A stretch of 64,000 nt of DNA from an uncultured Prevotella sp. (GCA_944320285.1 CALUGX010000002.1:1-64000), one strand, 5' to 3'; positions 34,617-43,786 are shown, counted from the stretch's first letter. Notes: a model not told the origin generated them from the letters alone. Program-made: numbers and translations.

Positions 34617-36197
34617 TCAGAAATGATAACCCAAAGTCAGCAACAGTTGGTGACGCTTATTGTCTACCTTCACAGCGTTGCAGATGTTATCATATTCAGG
34701 CCCGTCTTCAGCCGAGGCGTAATAGTTGAGGAACGGACTGAAGTCGCCGCTCTGCACAGTGTACTGGTAGGCTAAGTCAAAAGAGAAATTCGAGACGTTA
34801 TAGCCTACGCCGCAGGTAATGCGGTTGGTGGCTTCCCAGTTTGTATAATCGGTTGACGAGCTGTAATATGAACCAGGTGAGTCGATTGTTCCGTCCTTGA
34901 ATCCGTTTTTATCATACATCGGCGAAACATAGTTGTAACCCACGCGGACTGCCCATTTACTGTCAGGCTTCAGCTCAGCTCCTATGCGGAACGTACTTAC
35001 TCCTTTCAGGGTGTTTTCCGTGTGCGCATTCATTGCACGGTCGCCCGACGAACTTTCATAGTATTCATCGTAATACCAGTCGTATCCGCCGCCGGTATTG
35101 ACACGGCTGTCAAGGCTGCCGTAATCGGCATACTCATAACCGGCACCCACGGCAAGGTAATTGCCAAAGGTTGTGCCAAGACTTACGCCGAACTTCCACG
35201 GTGTGTAGAGCTTGAAATCGTAACTTTCACCTATTTCACGAGGCTCATACATTCCCACCGAAGAGTTGTTGTACAGCACGGTGTAATTTGACGTCGTAAG
35301 GTCGTACCATGTAGGCGTAGCCACGGAGAGACCGATACGGAAAGGCGACGCCTCAACGGGGCGGAAGATGATGCCGGCTTTCACGTTAAAGCCCGTACCG
35401 TCTATGCGACGCTCGTCTGCAAGGGTTACGTTGCCGATGTGCTCGTTGCCTGCCGCACCTCCGAGCAGCGACTCGGTGTATTCGCTGTAGCCGCGATAAT
35501 TTACGTCGCTTATCCCGAACGTCAAGCCGAGGTAAACGCGGTCATTTATGTTACCGCTGATGTTGAAATCATATTCACCGATATAACCTGAGTTGGCACG
35601 GTTGAACATATAGCCGTCGGCATTGTTGAAATAAAAATTGCCGTCCTTGTCGGATAACAGGGCGTTGTAATAAAGGTAGTCAACCTGATTGAACGAATTG
35701 TCGTCGGCCACATAAGAACTGCCGTTATCATAAATGCCGAACACGCCCTCGGCTCCCTTCAAATAAGAGAGCTTGCTCTGCGACGCTCCGTTGAGTGCGT
35801 CTGCCGCCGAAAGGATATAGTCGAAGTTGCGGCTTTTATGATAATTGAACGCGAAGTTAAGGAATGAGCTGCGCCCCGTGCGACGTGAATAGACGAAGCC
35901 GGCTTGGTCGAAGCTCATGTTTGTCTTGTTGCCGTCGGCAAAACTCTGACCACCCTGCTGAGAAACAAATCCGAACGAGAGATTTACAGTCGAATGGCGG
36001 AAAAGTCCTATGCCCGCCGGGTTGGTGCCAATGGTTGATATGTCTGCACCAAGGGCGTCCATAGCTCCGCCCATACCTACGTAACGCGCCGTTCCGTTGA
36101 GATCTTCAGTCGCGATGTTGGCATTCTCGTATGTCTCTTGCGCCGAAAGAGACACTGCCGCTAAGGCAGAAATGAATATTAATGTAAACCGTTTCAT
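34617..36197 (-). CDS. Outer membrane beta-barrel protein, FadL/OmpP1-like
   Basis: A 526-aa exported protein. Starting at 36197 gives a signal peptide (MKRFTLIFISALAAVSLSAQ); in-frame upstream Mets run into the AT repeat. The N-terminus ARYVGMGGAMDALGADISTIGTNPAGIGLFR is the FadL-superfamily hatch-like motif, and the C-terminus is barrel-like, ending LTLGYHF. Such proteins bring hydrophobic compounds across the outer membrane or act as PorV-like scaffolds; the ligand is unknown. The following gene on this strand side (36354) is also exported and may be cotranscribed upstream. Confidence 0.82.
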   Translation of the reverse strand: MKRFTLIFISALAAVSLSAQETYENANIATEDLNGTARYVGMGGAMDALGADISTIGTNPAGIGLFRHSTVNLSFGFVSQQGGQSFADGNKTNMSFDQAGFVYSRRTGRSSFLNFAFNYHKSRNFDYILSAADALNGASQSKLSYLKGAEGVFGIYDNGSSYVADDNSFNQVDYLYYNALLSDKDGNFYFNNADGYMFNRANSGYIGEYDFNISGNINDRVYLGLTFGISDVNYRGYSEYTESLLGGAAGNEHIGNVTLADERRIDGTGFNVKAGIIFRPVEASPFRIGLSVATPTWYDLTTSNYTVLYNNSSVGMYEPREIGESYDFKLYTPWKFGVSLGTTFGNYLAVGAGYEYADYGSLDSRVNTGGGYDWYYDEYYESSSGDRAMNAHTENTLKGVSTFRIGAELKPDSKWAVRVGYNYVSPMYDKNGFKDGTIDSPGSYYSSSTDYTNWEATNRITCGVGYNVSNFSFDLAYQYTVQSGDFSPFLNYYASAEDGPEYDNICNAVKVDNKRHQLLLTLGYHF

Positions 36198-36230
36198 TTT
36201 TTCAATTAATAATTCGTAATCAACATTTTG

Positions 36231-36340
36231 TAATTCATAATTCATAATTGGGTTGAAAGCGAACCTCCAAGAGAAAATTTTACGGTCTACCAAATTTGAA
36301 TTATCTATTATTCAACAACCCAATTATGAATTGTGAATTA
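36231..36340. repeat. 25-bp inverted repeat built of (taattca) heptads
   Basis: The left arm 36231-36255 (ending aattcataattgggttg) and right arm 36316-36340 pair with one mismatch, 60 bp apart, in the gap between two minus-strand genes. It has the same design as the repeat at 6344-6530. Confidence 0.65.
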
Positions 36341-36353
36341 TGAATTAAAACCA

Positions 36354-37271
36354 TCATCTTCTTCCCCTGAAGCCGCCGCCTCCGCCGCCACAACTACCAC
36401 CGAACGAGCCTCCTCCGCGGAAGCTGCCGCTACGATTGCCGCCAAACGAACCGCCGTTATTGAACGACGAACGACTTGGGAAGTTGTTGTTATTGAAGTT
36501 ATTGTTACTGTTGTAAGTGTTCTGCCTGTTTCCGCGGAAGCGGTTGTTGTAATTCGTCCTATTGTGGTCTGACGAATACCTGTTGCTGTTAAAGCCACGG
36601 TTACTGTTAACCGCGTTACCACTGCCACGGTATCCTCTGAAATTGCCCGACGCCACATTATGACGGCCATACGGACGTCCGTGATTTGACGTACCCGTCA
36701 CACCTCGATAAGGGCGGTAATACGAATATACCGGATAATACCAACCCCAAGGTCTGTGCCAGCCGTAATACCACGGGTCGTACCAAGGATCATACCACCA
36801 CCCGGCATACCAATATGGGCTGCCATACCAATATAAGCCATACCTGTAAGGCGAACCATACCAGCCGTAATACCACGGATCGTGCCAATAGAAATCGTCG
36901 TAACGGCTCATCTGGCGGCTGTATGTGTAGTCGTCTTCCGGGGTGTAAGCATAATCAAAATCGTCGGCCACGAGCATTGTGTCTGCCCAAATGCTGTCGC
37001 CCTGCACTGAGTCCATGAAGATGACGTCACTATACAACGTGTCAAGGTCTTGAGACGAATAACTATCGGCAAACCGCCCACGGCGATTGTATTCGTCAAC
37101 ATCCCTGTAACCGTAAGAGGCTGCCGAATACCAGCCACTGTCAATATCCACATCTTGCCGCTCGGCCTCGGCCTTGTCTTGCTTCTTCGGCGTAAAATAC
37201 ATATCGTCCTGGGCGAATACCACCGATGACATGAAACCGAACAAGGCGGCAAATAAAACAATCCTTTTCAT
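36354..37271 (-). CDS. Exported Tyr/Trp-rich and Asn/Gly/Arg-rich low-complexity protein
   Basis: A 305-aa protein with signal peptide MKRIVLFAALFGFMSSVVFA-Q. An acidic linker follows to about residue 120, then about 80 residues dominated by Tyr, Trp, Pro and Gly with repeating WYYGWYGSPY / WYDPWY units. The C-terminal 110 residues are Asn/Ser/Gly/Arg-rich (FNSNRYSSDHNRTNYNNRF; GGGG runs). No enzyme motif is visible. Similar proteins in Bacteroidetes are annotated only as hypothetical or by misleading vitellogenin labels. A structural or adhesive surface role is possible but unproven. Confidence 0.75.
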   Translation of the reverse strand: MKRIVLFAALFGFMSSVVFAQDDMYFTPKKQDKAEAERQDVDIDSGWYSAASYGYRDVDEYNRRGRFADSYSSQDLDTLYSDVIFMDSVQGDSIWADTMLVADDFDYAYTPEDDYTYSRQMSRYDDFYWHDPWYYGWYGSPYRYGLYWYGSPYWYAGWWYDPWYDPWYYGWHRPWGWYYPVYSYYRPYRGVTGTSNHGRPYGRHNVASGNFRGYRGSGNAVNSNRGFNSNRYSSDHNRTNYNNRFRGNRQNTYNSNNNFNNNNFPSRSSFNNGGSFGGNRSGSFRGGGSFGGSCGGGGGGFRGRR

Positions 37272-37445
37272 AAATAAAACCTCCACATACGTAATTTCTC
37301 AATACAAAGATAATGCAAATGAGCGCAATGTAAGTTTACTTACAAATTGCCGGATGCAGTTTATCTTAATACAAAGATACAATAATAATGTATTGCAAAA
37401 ATAAGGAAAAACCCTAAACATCGGTAGGCTTTCCCCTATTTTTTA

Positions 37446-37453
37446 TACATTTG
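37446..37453 (+). promoter_or_regulatory. -7 box TACATTTG for prmA
   Basis: TACATTTG followed by gcagaag, 21 bp before the prmA ATG. No clear -33 box. Confidence 0.5.
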
Positions 37454-37473
37454 CAGAAGAATTTAACAAGTAT

Positions 37474-38343
37474 ATGAAATATATCCAGGCAATATTTACT
37501 GTAACTTGCGACACCGCAACATTGCAAACGGCCAAGGACTTGCTGTGTGCCTTGGCCGGCGAAGCGGGCTTCGAGGCATTTGAAGACCACGGAACCACCG
37601 TGACAGGCTACGCACAAAAAGAACTGTTCAGCGATGAGATACTAAACGGCACGTTGCGCCCCTTCCCCATCGACGGCGTGGAAATATCTTACTCCATAGC
37701 CGACGCCGAGTATAAAAACTGGAACTCGGCATGGGAGGAACAAGGCTTCGCCCCCATAACGATAGACGGCCGATGCGTTGTGCATGACACGCAGCACCTG
37801 CCCGACAGCATACCCGACGGTGCGTTCGACGTAACGATTGACACGAAACAGGCTTTCGGCACAGGCAATCATGAGACTACGGCCATGATAATAAGCCGGC
37901 TGCTCGACACCGACTTGAAAGATAAAAGCGTGCTTGACTGTGGTTGCGGCACGGGCATACTGTCCATCGTGGCGGCAAAGGCCGGGGCAGAGAGCGTCAC
38001 GGGATACGACATCGACGAATGGAGCGTTGAGAACACGATGCACAACTGCGCAATCAACGGCATAACCAATGTCAGGGCCATGAAAGGCGACGCAAGCGTA
38101 ATAAATGAATTTGACAGAAAATTCGACATCGTAATGGCCAACATCAACCGCAATATCCTGCTGGCCGATATGCCCGCCTTCAAGCAGGCAATGGCCGAAG
38201 ACGGCACGCTGATACTCAGCGGATTTTACGAAGCCGACGCCGATATGCTGACAGCCAAGGCCGAAACCCTCGGCTTAAAAGAGACCAAGCGCGCCGTCAA
38301 GAACGACTGGTGTATGCTGGTGTTGAAAAAAACGAAGGAGTAA
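37474..38343 (+). CDS. prmA: Ribosomal protein L11 methyltransferase
   Basis: A 289-aa SAM-dependent methyltransferase. Motif I is VLDCGCGTGILSIVAAKAGA (about 149-168), followed by the acidic ribose contact GYDIDEWSVEN, and the catalytic-region motif is IVMANINRNILL (near 214). The N-terminal substrate-recognition domain and the T(K)QAFGTGNHETT loop are as in PrmA. It trimethylates L11, a non-essential ribosome modification. It is a single gene just left of the acquired restriction-modification pair. Confidence 0.93.
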   Translation: MKYIQAIFTVTCDTATLQTAKDLLCALAGEAGFEAFEDHGTTVTGYAQKELFSDEILNGTLRPFPIDGVEISYSIADAEYKNWNSAWEEQGFAPITIDGRCVVHDTQHLPDSIPDGAFDVTIDTKQAFGTGNHETTAMIISRLLDTDLKDKSVLDCGCGTGILSIVAAKAGAESVTGYDIDEWSVENTMHNCAINGITNVRAMKGDASVINEFDRKFDIVMANINRNILLADMPAFKQAMAEDGTLILSGFYEADADMLTAKAETLGLKETKRAVKNDWCMLVLKKTKE

Positions 38344-38495
38344 ATATAGGCAAAGCCGTTATGCAAATCAATATGCACGGTTAGCAAATGGTGTAATAAT
38401 ACCGTTAAACCAGACATAGTTACATTAGAGGAAATTACACAATTATTTTGGTATCGATAAAAGGGAGCTTTTAACACCAACAAAAATCATAACTA

Positions 38496-39377
38496 ATGTT
38501 TAATCAATATAAAAAGATGCAGTTTGTTGAATACAACAAGGCTGTGGAATATTACAATATAAATTATACAAGACTTATTGAAATTGAAAAGTTTGTAATG
38601 AATGAGATACTTCATTTTATAGACTTGCATCTTCCAGAAATTAAAAGAGACTATAATGAAGCATCACATCTTTTTTCGTTTTGGAAAAATTACCCACCAT
38701 TAGACAGAGGCCGTTCTCCCGTCGGAGACCAATACCCTTGGATAGAGGTAGGAGAACAGGTCTTTGGCAATAAGCTATCCAGATACTTCGCTGCAAATTT
38801 TAGTGTAAAAGACTCAGGGTTGCCATCAGGTTCTGATGACAGATGTATTATTTCAAGTGAAAGAATTAAACAAATTCTTGGAATTACAGATTCGGTATGG
38901 GTATTTATAGATATTAAATCAGCCGGGCCAAGAGATGATTTCAACCATGCGGTAATGTCTCCGTATCAGATCTCAGGTTCTGGAGTATTGAAGAATGTTG
39001 ATGATGGAGTTTTAAACGATCCCATTAAGGCATCAGGAAAGAAAGCCTCTCATGACTTTCTCTGCTCGTTGTCTCCAATCTATGTACTTAGCGATGGCAC
39101 AATCGCCCCGTTGGTTACATTCGCCATTAAACCCGTTTATGAAATGATTTATAAAAATGGAATAAACGTTGGTCAACCTCTTAATAAAATTAAGGTTGCA
39201 AGCATTCCCAACGGACTACTACTTACACATAAACCAAATTATATAAAAGAGTATCCTCATTTATTTTTCCCCGGCAAAGATGATAAATCAAAAAATCTTA
39301 GAAAGATACGTGCCCGTGTGTCCTTTGACATATTAAGGGAGATTGACATCTGGCGAGTTAAAGAAATACACATCTAA
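38496..39377 (+). CDS. BglI-family type II restriction endonuclease
   Basis: A 293-aa protein that I recognise as a homologue of BglI (299 aa; cuts GCCNNNNNGGC) along its whole length. Shared segments are DYNEASHLFSFWKNYPPLDR, DQYPWIEVGE, GLPSGSDDR, VFIDIKSAGPRD, PIYVLSDGTIAP, KIKVASIPNGL and FPGKDDKSKNL. The predicted active site is D114, D139 and K141, with the same spacing pattern as D116/D142/K144 of BglI. The C-terminal PGKDD loop, which contacts bases in BglI, is kept, so the same or a close target is likely. Base composition is far more AT-rich than flanking genes, indicating transfer. The methyltransferase begins one base after its stop. Confidence 0.88.
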   Translation: MFNQYKKMQFVEYNKAVEYYNINYTRLIEIEKFVMNEILHFIDLHLPEIKRDYNEASHLFSFWKNYPPLDRGRSPVGDQYPWIEVGEQVFGNKLSRYFAANFSVKDSGLPSGSDDRCIISSERIKQILGITDSVWVFIDIKSAGPRDDFNHAVMSPYQISGSGVLKNVDDGVLNDPIKASGKKASHDFLCSLSPIYVLSDGTIAPLVTFAIKPVYEMIYKNGINVGQPLNKIKVASIPNGLLLTHKPNYIKEYPHLFFPGKDDKSKNLRKIRARVSFDILREIDIWRVKEIHI

Positions 39378-39378
39378 T

Positions 39379-40335
39379 ATGGCTAAATTAGAAAATAATA
39401 ATATTTATCTTGGAGATTCATGCTCATTATTGAAAGAAATTGAAGCTGACAGCATTTCCTTGTCGTTTTGGTCTCCACCTTATTTTCTCGGAAAAGAATA
39501 TGAAAAGGGGGAGTCGTATGAATCATGGCAAAATATGCTAAAAACTGTCATTGCGGAACATTATAGGATATTAAAACCCGGTGGTTTCCTTGTGATAAAT
39601 ATTGCGGACATTCTCTCATTTGAAGATGCAAATATGCCTAAAATTATGGGGCTTAATCCTGCCAATAGAAAGTGCAATGTTACTAAAGAAATGATTCTTA
39701 AGGCAAAAGAAGAGCATCCTGATTATAACAGAAACCAGCTGGCGGCTCTATTGAATTGCAGTGAGCAAACAATTGACAGAAGACTCAATGGGAACAATAT
39801 CCGTGGTGGACGTTATGCAATAGGAACTCATGTAAAGTTGGTTGGCGGTAACCTTGAGCAATATGCTTACGACGCAGGACTGTTTCTTTATGACAAACGC
39901 ATTTGGAAAAAAGACCCAGCATGGGCTAATTGTAAATGGACAACAAACACGTTGAAAGCTGTTAGTGAGTCTGAAGATTTATATGTTTTCTGGAAGGCAG
40001 GAGAATATGTTGTAAATCGTAACAGGCTTACTGCCCAGGAATGGAAAGATTGGGGCTACCGACAAATATGGGAGATTGCCAGTGTAAGAGCTAATGATGT
40101 TCATCCTGCAATGTTTCCACTTCAACTGGCATCAAGAGTTATTAAATTATATACAGACGAGGGAGATGTGGTTCTTGACCCATTCATTGGCAGTGGCACA
40201 ACTGCTATTGCCGCAATTAAACTGAATAGAAAATTCATTGGTATTGAGAAAGTAAAAAAATATTACGAAATTGCGTCCAATAGCATCAAAGAAGCAAAAA
40301 ATAATGCTAAAAATAATTTGTTTGCAAACGTTTGA
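39379..40335 (+). CDS. SPPY-type DNA methyltransferase (modification partner of the BglI-like enzyme)
   Basis: A 318-aa beta-class methyltransferase. The catalytic motif SPPY (32-35) comes before the SAM-binding motif DPFIGSGTT (267-275), and SPPY favours N4-cytosine methylation. FPLQLASRVI (246-255) is motif X-like. Residues about 99-140 (VTKEMILKAKEEHPDYNRNQ, then LAALLNCSEQTIDRRLNGNN) look like an inserted helix-turn-helix. The ATG at 39379 follows the endonuclease stop by one base; an in-frame ATG at 39343 would overlap it. It protects host DNA from the adjacent endonuclease. It is AT-rich like its partner. Confidence 0.88.
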   Translation: MAKLENNNIYLGDSCSLLKEIEADSISLSFWSPPYFLGKEYEKGESYESWQNMLKTVIAEHYRILKPGGFLVINIADILSFEDANMPKIMGLNPANRKCNVTKEMILKAKEEHPDYNRNQLAALLNCSEQTIDRRLNGNNIRGGRYAIGTHVKLVGGNLEQYAYDAGLFLYDKRIWKKDPAWANCKWTTNTLKAVSESEDLYVFWKAGEYVVNRNRLTAQEWKDWGYRQIWEIASVRANDVHPAMFPLQLASRVIKLYTDEGDVVLDPFIGSGTTAIAAIKLNRKFIGIEKVKKYYEIASNSIKEAKNNAKNNLFANV

Positions 40336-40518
40336 TAAAACTGTAAAAAAAGCGTAAGTTCGGTACAAGAAAGTTCTTGGAAAGTTGCAGAAATTAGATT
40401 TTTTTTGCAATGTAATTGCACATACATAAAATGTAAATAGTCGATATTTCACCTTTGCAAGAACATCCTTGCCATCTATATTATCACACTGATTATCAGC
40501 AAGTTACACAATAGAGCA

Positions 40519-40596
40519 TAAAAGGGCACAAAACACAATGCGTTTTGTGCCCTTTTAGCGTGTGAAAGATGTCCTTTTGCGGGGCAAAAGGATACG
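40519..40596. repeat. Two hairpins of the dispersed palindromic family
   Basis: taaaagggcacaaaac (40519-40534) pairs exactly with 40542-40557. Then tccttttgc (40572-40580) pairs with gcaaaagga (40584-40592). The second half, gatgtccttttgcggggcaaaaggatacgt, is nearly the copy at 23504-23540. The first hairpin may also end transcripts. The rest of 40336-40664 shows no gene. Confidence 0.7.
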
Positions 40597-40664
40597 TATT
40601 GGGATATATATTTCAAGAATATGTGCAAGCGCAACGTAGTGGCATAACGGCTTGTGCGCAAAGC

Positions 40665-41540
40665 CTAATTACCTATCGTCAATTTGCGCAAATCGTAATA
40701 GCTACCGTTATAAATATTGAAATCAACATACCCCCTGATGCCGGGCAGACGACCGGCGTCGGTGTGCTGCCAGAACTTCCACTCACCGGCATACTCCACC
40801 TTGTCAACGTAATAATGGGCTATCCAATAAGGATAGTCGTCAAAGACGGGGTCGTTCAGATAGTTCAGCTTGAATTTGTAATAAGTGTAGATTATCGGCT
40901 TCACGTGGTATTTGTCTTCCACGATGTGAAGCCACGTGAGCACGTCACGCTGGAAATCTTCCACGCTGACGTCCTTCGGCTTGTTCTCAATGTCGAGCAC
41001 GGGGGGCAGATCGCCGTCAATAAGGAGCACATTGTCTAAAAAGAAATAAGCCTGTGCGCGGGCCGATGACTTGTTGCTCCAGAAGTGGTAAGCACCACGG
41101 ATGAAGCCGTATTCACGGGCTTGAGTGAAATTCTCCTTAAACTTCTGGTCTACAATCGTAGTGCCCTCGGTGGCCTTAATCAATATGAAACGCACGGGAC
41201 ATTTCTCTATCATGGCGTTGCGCAGCAGCTCCCAGTCTATGTCACCCTGGTGGTGGCTGATGTCAATGCCGTGGATTTCATACCCTTCAGGATATTTGGC
41301 TTCGCCGTACAACGCCCGCCAACGGAAACCGAAAGGCCCTACAAAAACATTATAAAACACCCAAACGTAAAACACGACGACACACAAGCCGCCGGCCCAC
41401 CACGCCCAACGGGGGTAACGGCGAAATATGCGCTCTACCGCTCCGCCGTGAGCAGTGCGGCGGACGCGCGCCTTACGCCCGACAGTTCTATGTCGTGAAG
41501 GCTTACGCCTTGTAGTACGTGTCTTATTATTTTCAGGCAT
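40665..41540 (-). CDS. GH25 lysozyme-like muramidase with N-terminal membrane anchor
   Basis: A 291-aa protein. A basic cytoplasmic tail (about 1-42) leads to one TM helix (about 45-65, WAWWAGGLCVVVFYVWVFY). A GH25 barrel follows: GIDISHHQGDIDW (catalytic-site Asp), FILIKATEG, FIRGAYHFW, LPPVLDIEN (Asp/Glu pair, near 195) and YWIAHY. It would hydrolyse peptidoglycan in the periplasm. The ATG at 41540 starts MPENNKT; upstream in-frame Mets fall within the hairpin region and are rejected. Confidence 0.88.
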   Translation of the reverse strand: MPENNKTRTTRRKPSRHRTVGRKARVRRTAHGGAVERIFRRYPRWAWWAGGLCVVVFYVWVFYNVFVGPFGFRWRALYGEAKYPEGYEIHGIDISHHQGDIDWELLRNAMIEKCPVRFILIKATEGTTIVDQKFKENFTQAREYGFIRGAYHFWSNKSSARAQAYFFLDNVLLIDGDLPPVLDIENKPKDVSVEDFQRDVLTWLHIVEDKYHVKPIIYTYYKFKLNYLNDPVFDDYPYWIAHYYVDKVEYAGEWKFWQHTDAGRLPGIRGYVDFNIYNGSYYDLRKLTIGN

Positions 41541-41556
41541 TCTACATTGATAAAAA

Positions 41557-41617
41557 TTAAGGTGTGCCAAAGCACGGAGTACAGCAATGGCGCACTCCAT
41601 AATCAGGCACACCTTAA
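41557..41617 (-). terminator. Terminator after the PPi-phosphofructokinase gene
   Basis: ttaaggtgtgcc (41557-41568) pairs with ggcacaccttaa (41606-41617), with an inner ggagt/actcc pair. It lies 28 bp beyond the stop of the minus-strand gene at 41645. Confidence 0.7.
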
Positions 41618-41644
41618 AGCAGTTTCACTAATATCGCCGCAGCG

Positions 41645-43285
41645 TTATTCCTGTTCAAGGATTAGCGTCTTGGTAGGCCTGTCGCAAACCTCGGAAGGTC
41701 CCCAATACTGTATCGGGCCGGGGTAAACATAGCACGTGTCTTTAGCCCACTTGTCGCGGTTCTTCTCCAATTCTTTGAACGGTTTTCCGTCCAAGTCAAC
41801 CAAAGCCTTGCGGATTACAGGCTTCATCTCGCCGTTGCGTCGCTCGATATTCATCATCATCGTGATGGGCACACCTCCCGCTTTCCATTCGTTAGTCGGA
41901 CGTGTAGTGTCTTTCACAATGGCCATGTAGCCTGTCTTGCCGTTGGCTATCAGGTGCGCTGCGCTTGCACCGAGGGCATAACAGTAATCAGCGTCAAAGT
42001 TTGACGGAGCTGCACAGCGTCCTTCATAGCCGAAGAAATGGTGAAGGGCTGCAAACTTACCCGTGTATTTGCCTTCAGCTTTCCACTCGGCCAACTTTGC
42101 CTCGCACATATCAGAGAGAAGTTTCTCCGTCTCGATGAGCGAGACTTGCACATTTCCGTGAGGATCCCTGTCCAAAGACAACTGACGTGCGACATTTGCC
42201 GGCAGTGTGGAGAATGTCTGCTTGTTGGCTTCGCTCAGGTGGTTCATTATATATTCGCGCTGGGCCACGGGATCGAGACCTTTATAATCGTTGCCGTGCG
42301 AAGCAAGAAGATCGTTGAGTTCCTCAATCAGCTTACCTATCGACGGGATGAACTCAATCAAGCCTTCGGGCACTAATATCACACCGTAGTTGTCACCTTT
42401 CGATGCGCGGTAAGCTATCACTTCACACATCTGCTCGACTATCCGGTTGAGGGTCATGTCCTTAGCCTTGACTTCCTCGGATATGAGACAGATGTTAGGC
42501 TGGCACTGCAAGGCACATTCCAATGCGATATGGCTTGCCGAACGCCCCATCAGCTTAATGAAATGCCAATACTTACGGGCAGAATTGCAGTCGCGCTCAA
42601 TATTGCCGATAAGCTCTGAATAAGTCTTAGTTGCCGTGTCGAAACCAAACGAGGTTTCTATCTGACTGTTCTTAAGGTCTCCGTCGATTGTCTTAGGACA
42701 GCCAATCACCTGCACACCATAATTCTTAGCAGCATAATACTCTGCCAAGACACAGGCGTTAGTATTAGAATCGTCGCCTCCGATGATAACAAGAGCCTTG
42801 ATGCCAAGCTCACGGATAATCTCAAGACCTTTCTCGAACTGCTCTACCTTTTCCAGCTTCGTGCGTCCTGAACCTATCATGTCAAAGCCGCCCGTATTGC
42901 GGTAATCGTCGATAAAATCCTTTGTTATCTCAATGTATTTATGATCTACAAGGCCGCCAGGACCGAGAATGAAGCCGTACAGCTTGTTGTCCGGATTCAT
43001 TTTCTTTATCGTATCAAACAAGCCTGTAATTACATTGTGCCCGCCGGGAGCCTGTCCGCCGCTTAGGATAACACCTACATTGATGAGTTCTCCGTTCTCA
43101 GTGTCACTTGGTTCAAATTCTACAATGGGCATTCCGTAAGTGTTGGGAAAGAGCTTCTGTATCTCCTCTTTGTTGTCAACACTTTCAGTTTTAGCCCCTT
43201 CTTTTACCTTAACATACCCTTTGATTGCTTCAGGCAAATGCGGAACGTAAGCCGCTCTGGCTTTTTGCAATACACTTTTTTCCAT
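41645..43285 (-). CDS. pfp: Diphosphate--fructose-6-phosphate 1-phosphotransferase
   Basis: A 546-aa long-form PPi-dependent phosphofructokinase that reversibly phosphorylates fructose-6-phosphate with pyrophosphate. The phosphate-binding loop is [12 protein letters not shown] (near 74-85). GGDDSNTNA (near 170) has Asp where ATP-dependent enzymes have Gly, the PPi-type signature, followed by CPKTIDGDL and [12 protein letters not shown]. It saves ATP in anaerobic glycolysis. It is monocistronic, with a -7 box at 43351-43358. Confidence 0.95.
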   Translation of the reverse strand: MEKSVLQKARAAYVPHLPEAIKGYVKVKEGAKTESVDNKEEIQKLFPNTYGMPIVEFEPSDTENGELINVGVILSGGQAPGGHNVITGLFDTIKKMNPDNKLYGFILGPGGLVDHKYIEITKDFIDDYRNTGGFDMIGSGRTKLEKVEQFEKGLEIIRELGIKALVIIGGDDSNTNACVLAEYYAAKNYGVQVIGCPKTIDGDLKNSQIETSFGFDTATKTYSELIGNIERDCNSARKYWHFIKLMGRSASHIALECALQCQPNICLISEEVKAKDMTLNRIVEQMCEVIAYRASKGDNYGVILVPEGLIEFIPSIGKLIEELNDLLASHGNDYKGLDPVAQREYIMNHLSEANKQTFSTLPANVARQLSLDRDPHGNVQVSLIETEKLLSDMCEAKLAEWKAEGKYTGKFAALHHFFGYEGRCAAPSNFDADYCYALGASAAHLIANGKTGYMAIVKDTTRPTNEWKAGGVPITMMMNIERRNGEMKPVIRKALVDLDGKPFKELEKNRDKWAKDTCYVYPGPIQYWGPSEVCDRPTKTLILEQE

Positions 43286-43350
43286 GACTATTTCTTTTTA
43301 ACGTTAGTTGTGGTGTTGCGCCTAACGGCGAAATGCGTCGTCGGCCAGTG

Positions 43351-43358
43351 CAAATTTA
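43351..43358 (-). promoter_or_regulatory. -7 box TAAATTTG for the PPi-phosphofructokinase
   Basis: caaattta on the plus strand reads TAAATTTG on the minus strand, 66 bp before the start. No -33 TTTG at the normal spacing. Confidence 0.4.
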
Positions 43359-43452
43359 GTAAATTTCGCCAATTTGAGAAAATAAAAGTATTATTTTGGG
43401 TACATAATGCCGTTTTTTATATGGAAAGTATTGGAGTTTGGCATTTATTTTA

Positions 43453-43460
43453 TATATTTG
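43453..43460 (+). promoter_or_regulatory. -7 box TATATTTG before the small gene at 43490
   Basis: TATATTTG with a weak TTGG 18 nt upstream (43431-43434). It supports the start at 43490 rather than longer in-frame options. Confidence 0.5.
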
Positions 43461-43489
43461 TTCCAAAACATTTAAAAAATCCACAGATT

Positions 43490-43759
43490 ATGGCAAACAA
43501 ACGTGATTTAAAAAAAATAATAAACTACATTTGTGACGACCTGCTCTCGGAGTGCGTCGCAGCGACATTGTATTGCGGAAACAAAAAGAATGAAGAATTA
43601 AGCACCATCTTGACCTCGATAGCCATCATCAGGAATAATTATGTCCGGCGCGTGTCACATCCTGAACCGGGAATGCCGGCCAAAGTTTATTTTAATAACC
43701 TCAGAATGAAGCTGAACGGGCAAATCACAGAAATCAAGGACAATATCGCCAACATCTAA
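43490..43759 (+). CDS. Small conserved Bacteroidetes protein
   Basis: An 89-aa cytoplasmic protein starting MANKRDLKKIINYICDDLLS, predicted to be mostly helical, with a conserved CVAATLY stretch. I know similar short proteins in Bacteroidetes genomes but no function. The frame stays open to 43238, but the region before 43490 contains the promoter and overlaps the oppositely oriented pfp start, so the ATG at 43490 is chosen. The acyltransferase starts 27 bp after it and may be in the same transcript. Confidence 0.75.
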   Translation: MANKRDLKKIINYICDDLLSECVAATLYCGNKKNEELSTILTSIAIIRNNYVRRVSHPEPGMPAKVYFNNLRMKLNGQITEIKDNIANI

Positions 43760-43786
43760 CACAGTACACCTTTCACACCTTTTTCC

